This document shows positions 56,832-64,000 of a stretch of 64,000 nt of DNA, piece by piece. Position 1 is the stretch's first letter; each line of letters begins with the position of its first letter. The notes below the pieces were generated by a model. It searched no databases. It was given only the letters and a program-made list of their open reading frames with translations, and had not been told where the DNA came from. Made by a program: the position numbers and the translations under genes. Source of the DNA: Neonectria sp. B-13 (taxonomy: Eukaryota; Ascomycota; Sordariomycetes; Hypocreales; Nectriaceae); assembly GCA_002682825.1 (NCBI GenBank), contig NOKP01000002.1, positions 4,756,309 through 4,820,308 on the forward strand, written 5' to 3'.

Positions 56832-57920
56832 ATGGACGCCGTCGACGTCTCCGAGCACTACGAGGTCACCACCGCCGAAGAGACGCCCTCCCTCCTCACC
56901 ATCGTCCTCGATACCAACCCGCGGGCCTGGGCCGCCCTCGCCGACGTCCTTCCCCTGTCCCGCGCCATCGCCAACATCCTCGTCTTCGTCAACGCCCACC
57001 TGGCCTTCAGCAACGCCAACCAGGTCGCCCTCATCGCCGCCCACCTCGATCGCTCCGCCTGGCTCTACCCCGAGCCGCCTCGTCCTAGGCCCAGACCTTC
57101 CGCCGCCGCCGATGACTCCGGCGATCTCTCCATGCAGGATGCTCCCCAGCCAGGCCCGACTTCGGCGAACAAGTACGCTCACTTTGCTCGTATCGAGGCT
57201 GCCGTCCTCGCCGCCGTCCGCAAGCTGGTCGACAAGACGTCCGAGGCCGACCTGGCTGCTACCACGACGCAGCTCTCCGGCGCCCTGACGCTGGCCCTCT
57301 GCCACATCAACAAGGCCGCACAAGCCCTGTGCTCGCCCGTCGCCAACCTCGAAGACAGCCACAAGATCAACGCCTCCAACGCACCGCCCAGCCTCCGAGG
57401 CCGCGTCCTCGTCATCTCCGTCTCCGACTCGGAACCCTCCCAGTACATCCCCACCATGAACGCCGTCTTCGCCGCCGCCCACGCCCAGGTCGTCATCGAC
57501 ACCCTTTCCCTCTCTGGCGACCCAACCTTCCTCCAGCAGGCCTGCTTCAATACCGGCGGGACCTTTCTCGCGGCCACCCACCCCCAAGGCCTGCTGACCT
57601 ACCTCATGTTCGGTCTCATGGCTGACACCGAGGCCCGTGAGTCTCTCATCGCGCCCACACATGACACCGTCGACTTCCGCGCCGCGTGTTTCTGCCACGG
57701 TCGTGTCGTCGACATCGGCTTTGTCTGCTCCATTTGCCTCAGCATCTTCTGCGAGCTGCCCGAAGACGCCGAGTGTTTAACATGCGGGACCAAGCTCGCA
57801 CTGGGAAACTACGGTGCTAAGCCCGCTGTCGTTCCTCGGAGGAAGAAGAAGAAGAGACGTATCGTCAATGGCAACTCGCGCGAGGAGACGGGGAGTGCAA
57901 CTGGGACGCCTCGTCCTTAA
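56832..57920 (+). CDS. TFB4: TFIIH subunit Tfb4 (p34)
   Basis: Core TFIIH subunit acting in RNA polymerase II initiation and nucleotide excision repair; it pairs with Ssl1/p44. Single exon, 362 residues. The von Willebrand A-like N-terminal domain is seen in PSLLTIVLDTNPRAWAALAD and ILVFVNAHLAFSNANQVALI, then RVLVISVSDSEPSQYIPTMN and QACFNTGGTFLAATHPQGLL. The C-terminal C4 zinc domain has its cysteines in CFCHGRVVDIGFVCSICLS (from C286) and CLTCGTKLALG (about 315-325). A basic KKKKRR tail ends the protein. Start at the first ATG; length is in the family range. Confidence 0.95.
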   Translation: MDAVDVSEHYEVTTAEETPSLLTIVLDTNPRAWAALADVLPLSRAIANILVFVNAHLAFSNANQVALIAAHLDRSAWLYPEPPRPRPRPSAAADDSGDLSMQDAPQPGPTSANKYAHFARIEAAVLAAVRKLVDKTSEADLAATTTQLSGALTLALCHINKAAQALCSPVANLEDSHKINASNAPPSLRGRVLVISVSDSEPSQYIPTMNAVFAAAHAQVVIDTLSLSGDPTFLQQACFNTGGTFLAATHPQGLLTYLMFGLMADTEARESLIAPTHDTVDFRAACFCHGRVVDIGFVCSICLSIFCELPEDAECLTCGTKLALGNYGAKPAVVPRRKKKKRRIVNGNSREETGSATGTPRP

Positions 57921-58669
57921 GTCGGTGACCCACGCCTCAGAATCCCCTACTAAGGCTAGAGAATCTAGTAGCATGGTCTATACCATCCACAAACTTGCGA
58001 CCGCCATCCCTTGCACTCTCGAACACCTTCCTTCCAGGAGTGAGATATCACAGGGAACCGAAGGGAAGTATCCAGGCTGGCTTGTTCTAGATACAGAAGG
58101 AAGATGGCTGTCGGATTGGCGTATTGAAAGGGATTCACCTCGAAAGAGATGGATGAACTTACGCAACGCCCTCTTAAAGTGGCCTCCATTAACGGACCAC
58201 GACTCTTGCTGAAAAGCAAAGAAAATCGGTCAACCTACGTGGGAGCTAGGCCCAGTCATTTGGTATTAGATGCCTCTGTGTAATAGATACCTTGATTGAA
58301 ACCAAGAACGAGACAAATGCTTGGCTTCACATCAGAATATAGATACCAACGCGCTCCCTGAATACGTACGTTGCCATTCTGATACTTAACCGTCGTAATC
58401 GAAACCATATACGAAGGGCCAAGACTCACCATTAAAAAGACTCCGAGTTTAATCGACATGATACGGAATGCACTTATAGGGATAAAGGATATCACTGCTG
58501 TCTGTCTATACTAACCTACAAACGGATCCACTCCCAACAACCGCATAGTCTTCTCAGTTCCGTAGACCTAACAATTACACATACCGCGTTTGAAGAAAAA
58601 CGGACCCCATCATCCACTCTTAGGCATCATATTATCACAGGCATGGGTATCCCAAGGATCGACGCAAGG
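57921..58669. other. Convergent intergenic region with a small AT-richer open frame
   Basis: 3' flanks of TFB4 and of the taspase gene. Visibly more AT-rich than the neighbouring genes, especially 58200-58620. It holds one minus-strand small ORF (58459-58256), listed separately. Confidence 0.6.
58256..58459 (-). CDS. Possible small protein, hydrophobic N-terminus (weak)
   Basis: ATG at 58459 gives 67 residues beginning MSIKLGVFLMVSLGPSYMVS, which resembles a signal peptide or membrane helix, then a polar tail (VKYQNGNVRIQGARWYLYSD). The frame also holds a GTACGT donor and a possible acceptor, so it could be part of a spliced gene. I recognise no family. It may be chance, given the AT-richer local sequence. 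Confidence 0.2.
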   Translation of the reverse strand: MSIKLGVFLMVSLGPSYMVSITTVKYQNGNVRIQGARWYLYSDVKPSICLVLGFNQGIYYTEASNTK

Positions 58670-60605
58670 TTAATCAAGCCGGACCTTTCGCCCACCTTTG
58701 GCAATCTTAGCACCCTCTGGGAGTCGAGACATGGTGCAACGGGGTTCTCGCTCTGAACCACCCATCGACGCGAGTGCAAAGGAGTCAGTGTTGTGCGCAA
58801 AGTAAAAGTAGTACCCGGTGCGGCACTTCTTGACCACCATTATTCCGATCGCGCCGGCCGAGTGGCAGTTCTTTACACCAGGATGGTTCATGAAGTCATC
58901 CACGATGAAGGATTCCATGATGGCGTCCTCGTCATCGTCTTGGATATCAGCTCCTCCTCGACCGCGACGTGTTCCGTGGTAGATTCTCTCGGCACACCTT
59001 TGCGAAGCCATTGTGGTGGCCATGTGTTCCCCTGTCCCACTGGTGACAGCTCCAACAGTGACTTGATCCTCATCGCTGTCGTCGCAAGGCACGATTGCGG
59101 TGCCAACGCCGACCAGGGCTGCCGGTCCTAACCGTCCTCGGTGCTTCATCCCAATTCCCCCTGAGGATGATCCGGCTGCAATGTGGCCGTTTTCGTCGAC
59201 CGCAATCGCACCAATAGTATCCGTAATGAAGTCCTCGTTCTCAGTATCGGGATCAAAAGGCTCTTTCTTACTCCGAGGCTTAAATTCGTCTTTTTCGCCT
59301 GGACTGACAGGTCGCTTAACCCCACGAGGACTTGTTTGTGTTTGATGGATGTCACTTCTGTTGAAAGCTGTGTGGTCCCCAATCTGTGGCGACGCAGATC
59401 CATCTCTATGCGGCACATGCTGGTGGTGCTTTTCATGGGAGTCCTTATCTGCTTTCGTATCCTGTTCACCTGACACTTCATCCTTGTTCGGCCCTTGAGC
59501 AGCTGTTTCGGCTCTTTTCAGGCGTGATTTAGGATGAAATGGAGGCGGGGAACCGGTTTTGAGACCTCTCGTGGCCGCAGCAGAGTATAGAGAGGACTTT
59601 TCGGGGGAAGCGCGAACTGACGACCGGCCTACGGTTGGTGCGGAGGATCCAACAACACGAAAGTAGCCGGTAGTCACCGGAGCCTCCGATGCATTGGAAA
59701 GTTCAGATGCTGGAGATTCCATACTCGGCGAGTCCGTCTGTCCCTCATTCCATGTGCCAGCCATGATTGCTGCTGTGTGGTCTCGTGGAAAAGGTCGGCG
59801 TGTCTCTGGTGGCGTTGCGGTGTCGTATTGGCAGGGGACGCACCCTAGATTCCCCTGGCTCACATTCTGGGATATCTTGTTTTCTTTTGGCTTCGACTCG
59901 GCTCGCTTCAGGTCGTCTTGCCAGCGGAGAAAGCGATCCCGGGCGTTCTTGGAAATCATGTATTCATTGGGGCATGTTATTAAACCATGTTCTTCAGCGA
60001 AGGCCTTGGCGCCCTCCCCGACCAAAGCACTTGGAGGGACACGCCGGAGACTGAGGGGCTTGTTGCTAGTGTCCAGGATGAGCTTGGCAAGAGAAATGGG
60101 ATTCCGAATGTCTACATGAGAGTAAGTAATGGAGATGGCTTCTATTGTGACAGGAAGTTGACCAACTCGGAACAGCACCGCATGCACCACTGCGACCGAG
60201 GTAATCGACGATCGTGGCGTCGCATTCGACAGTTCCATCGATGGAAAGGTTGGAACCGTAACCGGCGTTGGTGATCTCCTTGTCCTCGAGGATGCGTAGG
60301 GCGGCTTCGATGGCTTCGGTTGCGGTAGATCCAGCCTTCAGAAACTTCATTCCCATCTCAGCGGCACTGACTGCGTTAGTGGCATAACGGGGCGGAAAGA
60401 TTTGGCAAGCCACTCACGCAACGCAAGCCTGGAGATGAACGTGCTCGTTCTGGTGGCTGTGGAAGCCGGCACCGGCGTGAACGAAGATTGCTGGAGTGCA
60501 CTTGGGTTTCTGCCCGAGGCGGAGCATGCGGTCGAGGGCGCCATCGGCACCGTGAGGAGAGTTTCCTGACATGGAGAAGGACTCTCCATTGAGGCAGTAG
60601 GTCAT
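58670..60605 (-). CDS. Threonine aspartase (taspase-1-like, asparaginase-2 superfamily)
   Basis: Ntn hydrolase predicted to self-cleave and expose an N-terminal threonine. Exons 60605-60418, 60366-60167, 60111-58670; 609 residues. The N-terminus carries PAIFVHAGAGFHSHQNEHVH, then GSTATEAIEAALRILEDKEI, TNAGYGSNLSIDGTVECDA and, across intron 2, GACGAVP|NIRNPISLAKLILD. The predicted cleavage site is D427-T428 in FITDTIGAIAVDENG, followed by AAGSSSGGIGMKHRGRLGPA and a C-terminal part with GAIGIMVVKKCRTGYYFYFA. Human taspase 1 has about 233 residues before its threonine; here there are 427, because of a Ser/Pro/Lys-rich insert between about 200 and 420. Exon 2 acceptor chosen because only it keeps frame. 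Substrate unknown. Confidence 0.9.
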
Positions 60606-61507
60606 ACTTGGCCTGGATTCATGAGTTGAGGCGGGACAGAGTGCAGTATAGCAGTATAGAAAATAATGATGCAGCCAGGCAGCGGACCAAACGAAAGACT
60701 GGAGGGGATTCGGGTGGGTGAGCTGAGACGATTACCCGACCCAGTGACGGAGGGAAAAGAAGATGGAGTTTGAGGAATTCAGGTCAAGGTCCGGTCTGAA
60801 GCAAACGTGGAGATTTGGTCTGTCGGAAGCAACCAATCGAGACGCACGTTGAGTGACTGCCTGAGGAGTTGCGGGTGAGAAACTGCGATGGAGCGAGGAA
60901 GGGCTTTACAGCTGCGGCACCTCCAGCTCTTTCTAAGAATCCAGGCCGGTTAAGGACTCAACCTGAGTCGGAACAGCTACCATGCAGCTTCCCGTCCCGA
61001 TGAGCTCAACAAATCTAGGAGAGAAACTCCCGAGACGACAATTTGCATGACGCAAATCTACAGGCTTGAGAATTCTAAGAACCTGCTTGTCCGGCCTTAC
61101 TCCTCTAGAGTTTAGAACAGGTTCAGACAGGAGTCAACAGCAACGGCATCCAAGACTCTTAGACACCAGTCGCGGGACTTCGAGATGACGTCGCGAATCA
61201 CCTAGACTACTTCCTGGGCCGGTTCGCCCCGCTAATTGCATCAAAGGGGGGGAGCCTGCCAACTGCCAACCAGCACAGCCGCACATTGGCGGGGCCGATC
61301 CACCACTCCACAGCCACTCCAGCCGCATAGTCCGATGGCACTGCTGGGAGCTTCGCAGCCAGGCACCTAAACATAATCCCCAACGTCCACCACCGCCATC
61401 GCCATCGCCGCCATCGCATCCCCCTCGCGCGGCTCCTCCACGAATCCCTTCTCCCTCTCCCATTCCCATCTGTCTCGTCGCGCGTCGGCCGACGCCCTCC
61501 TTCCATC
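60606..61507. other. Divergent intergenic region between the taspase gene and ARP3
   Basis: About 0.9 kb with both promoters. One CCAAT at 60833-60837. A C-rich plus-strand tract at 61380-61500 (CCATCGCCATCGCCGCC type) precedes ARP3. No gene supported. Confidence 0.6.
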
Positions 61508-63174
61508 ATGGCCAACCAAACTCCCGCCGTTGTTATGGACAAGTGAGCCTCCCAACCCCAACCCCCGCACTGACGACGACAGCTAACCTCAGCTCACCAG
61601 CGGCACGGGTTTCTCCAAGCTAGGTCCGTCGCACCTCCCGATGATCTCGATAATCCCGATTGCCACGGTGCCCCCGGGACTGCCCTATTAACCCCGAGCC
61701 ATAGGTTTTGCCGGCAACGACTCTCCCTCCTTCGTCTTCCCGACTGCGATCGCAACCAAAGGGCCAACTGGTGGCGCCGGAGGCTCTGGCTCTGGACGGC
61801 CCGGCGTTGCCAACAAGCCCTCTTTCCTCACCGGAGGTGCTGGCTCTGGCAACCATCTGAGCTCGAAGCGAGGCACCGAGGATCTCGACTTTTTTATTGG
61901 TGATGAGGCTATCGCTGCTTCGGGAGGTCCGGGTAGGTGCAAGCTGTTCCCCTGAGTGGGATCAGAGCTGACAGATTAGGTTACGGCCTTCACTATCCCA
62001 TCCGACACGGTCAAATAGAGAACTGGGTATGATACTTGCGACTTTCGAGACGGCTCATGACTGACCGCTTCTAGGATCACATGGAACGGTTCTGGTCAAA
62101 CTCCATCTTCAAGTACCTCCGAGTTGAGCCTGAAGACCACTACTTCCTCCTCACCGAACCTGTATGCCTCCTATTGCTGCCCTACTCCGAATCAAGGGCA
62201 ATTCGTTGACTTTGACAGCCCCTGAACCCCCCGGAGAACCGCGAGAACACCGCCGAAATTTTCTTCGAGTCCTTCAACTGCGCCGGCATGTACATTGCTG
62301 TCCAGGCCGTGCTGGCTCTGGCTGCTTCGTGGACCTCCTCCAAAGTCCAGGATCGCTCGCTGACCGGAACTGTCATTGACTCCGGTGATGGAGTCACCCA
62401 CGTCATCCCCGTCGCCGAGGGCTACGTCATTGGATCCTCGATCAAGTCGATTCCCATCGCCGGTCGAGACATCACCTACTTCGTCCAGTCCCTGCTCCGA
62501 GATCGCGGCGAGGCCGATTCGTCGCTCAAGACTGCGCAAGAAATCAAGGAGGAGTACTGTTATGTGTGCCCTGACATTGTCAAGGAGTTCGGCAAGTACG
62601 ACCGCGACCGAAGCCGATTTGCCAAGCACGTCGTGACGCACCCCAACGGCCGACAGGTCAGCGTCGACGTTGGATACGAGCGATTCCTGGCCCCCGAGAT
62701 CTTCTTCAACCCCGAAATCTACAGCTCCGATTTCCTGACTCCTCTCCCCACGGTTGTCGATGGCGTCATTCAGCAGTCGCCCATTGATGTCCGACGAGGC
62801 CTCTACAAGAACATTGTGTTGTCTGGTGGAAGCACGTTGTACAAGGATTTCGGTCGTCGATTACAGCGAGACATCAAGCAGCTGGTTGACGCCAGGATTC
62901 GGGCCAGCGAGGTCCGCAGCGGTGGCGCTCGAAGCGGTGGTCTGGACGTGCAGGTTATTTCGCATAAGAGGCAGCGACACGGCCCCTGGTTTGGTGGCAG
63001 CCTGCTCGGTCAGACACCTGAGTTCCGATCCTATTGCCACACCAAGGCAGAGGTGAGTACAGTTTATGGGATCGATCGACTGGCAACAAGACTGACATGG
63101 AAGTGCAGTATCAAGAATACGGCCCGAGCATTGTGCGGAGATTCGCTCTGCTGGGTGGACCTGGTGGTGCTTAA
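61508..63174 (+). CDS. ARP3: Actin-related protein 3 (Arp2/3 complex)
   Basis: ATP-binding subunit of the Arp2/3 complex, which nucleates branched actin at patches and endocytic sites. Seven exons: 61508-61542, 61601-61623, 61705-61932, 61980-62026, 62075-62161, 62219-63052, 63109-63174; 439 residues. The tiny exons 1 and 2 join as [20 protein letters not shown], the actin phosphate-1 region. A Gly/Ser-rich insert follows (about 37-70), then [28 protein letters not shown] and [20 protein letters not shown]. Later come [39 protein letters not shown] and the C-terminus [17 protein letters not shown], typical of Arp3. Introns are 47-81 nt. An AATAAA at 63550 may mark the 3' end. Confidence 0.96.
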
Positions 63175-63960
63175 AGTGGCTCTTTGGCTCACGAATGGGA
63201 CGAATATCCTTTCGAAACCCAAATCTGAGAATCTTAAACCCCAAAGGTCCACCAGCGCTGCATCTCTGGAGTCTCACGGTGTGGAAGCGGGTGTTTTATG
63301 GATGAGCCCGGACCCTCGCGGTTGGTGGGAAAGGGAGGAGCCGAGTCGCGAAACCTTAAAGTCAGTGTCCAGACAATTGGCGATGGAATTAAGAGGAGGC
63401 GGCGAAGAAGGTTTTTTTGAGGTAGTTAAAATGCATTCCAAAATCATTTCCCCGCACGCCTCAAAGTCCCAAATCCCGAGTTATCGTGTTCGAAAACAAC
63501 GCAGGAGGTGGTGCAAGGGTTTGCTGGGGGCTGTAAGTGGGCTATGGGGAATAAATCCGCAGAACCATATGAACCCCACCAACAACTACAGTTTTACTCT
63601 AAAAATTGTTCTCTTCAATGTTCAAGATCCGAGAGAGGCATTGGATTTCCATGCTAGAAGTAGCTAGGAAGATGGTCTACTCATCTCATCTCGTAGTCAC
63701 AGGCAAATGGAAATCACATTTTAAGCAATGAGCAAAGAAGAAGTTCTGAAAACTTCGGAAACTTAGTTCCGTTAGATTTGATTCTGTGATACTCATATCC
63801 GTCACAACAGCTAATACACAAGGTAACCAATGTTCCAATCTGGCCACTTCACTCAACACCGGCTGCAAAATCCAAAACAGCTCACACCCTAACTCCTCTC
63901 AGCATGGGGGCCCGCTGCGCGGTTCGCCTCCCAGGTTACACTGCAGATGATGCGATGCGC
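63175..63960. other. Convergent intergenic region (ARP3 3' flank)
   Basis: 3' UTR and flank of ARP3, AT-richer after about 63,380, up to the predicted stop of a minus-strand gene at the right edge. No gene supported within it. Confidence 0.55.
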
Positions 63961-64000
63961 TTATCGGCTGGTGTCGACGACGATGCGGCCGGCGATGGCA
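63961..64000 (-). CDS. C-terminal fragment of a gene entering from the right (unidentified)
   Basis: On the minus strand the last 40 bases read an open frame ending AIAGRIVVDTSR and a TAA stop at 63963-63961. The sequence has the look of the closing strand of an NAD(P)-dependent oxidoreductase, but twelve residues cannot establish this. It would continue the alternating strand order of the region. Confidence 0.35.
   Translation of the reverse strand, partial: AIAGRIVVDTSR

Noticed and set aside
57814..58212. 132-codon plus-strand frame overlapping the end of TFB4
   Set aside because: It overlaps the TFB4 zinc-domain coding region in another frame and has a random-looking composition.

Overview
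The window looks like a chromosomal segment of a filamentous ascomycete (Pezizomycotina, most likely Sordariomycetes). The genes are monocistronic and interrupted by short GT...AG introns, mostly about 47-80 nt and often with a visible CTAAC/CTGAC branch site. Untranslated regions are pyrimidine-rich, and the encoded proteins are fungal in type: Sfl1 HSF-type regulator, Dlt1, Cro1/She4, fungal Ndc1, and a 'gastric mucin-like' orphan. I cannot name the species. I see no bacterial features, CRISPR array, secondary-metabolite cluster, rRNA, convincing tRNA or intact transposon.

Left part (1-41 kb): genes are sparse and spacers long. In order: ATE1 arginyltransferase (minus, 3' end off the window, with a first exon found more than 900 nt upstream of the second); a diphosphoinositol-polyphosphate Nudix hydrolase (plus); LSM1 (plus); a mitochondrial-type protein of unknown function (minus); YPT1/Rab1 (plus); a 993-residue fungal orphan (minus); a WD40 protein (minus) head-to-head with CTF4 (plus); SFL1 (plus) behind a gap of about 7 kb; a small basic nuclear-type protein (minus); and DLT1 (minus). 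The gaps at 2.4-7.3, 19.0-23.9 and 28.3-35.2 kb hold no gene I can support.

Right part (41.5-64 kb): genes are dense and strictly alternate in strand: NDC1(-), PEP12(+), COX18(-), ALG11(+), gamma-glutamyltranspeptidase(-), TRM2(+), CRO1(-), TFB4(+), taspase-like threonine aspartase(-), ARP3(+), then the last codons of a minus-strand gene at the right edge. This makes five divergent promoters in a row, with short tail-to-tail gaps between pairs.

Functionally the window is core housekeeping, not one pathway. Several genes touch the secretory/endomembrane system and actin (YPT1, PEP12, ALG11, DLT1, NDC1, CRO1, ARP3). Others act in RNA or tRNA metabolism (LSM1, TRM2, ATE1), replication/transcription (CTF4, TFB4, SFL1) and mitochondrial biogenesis (COX18). 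Exon structures were worked out by hand from splice signals, reading-frame continuity and conserved protein motifs; every multi-exon model given closes in frame. I found no clear undescribed system. The most useful leads are gene-architecture features: distant or tiny first exons, uORFs, a possible dual start in TRM2, an enlarged taspase, and two unannotated conserved-looking proteins.
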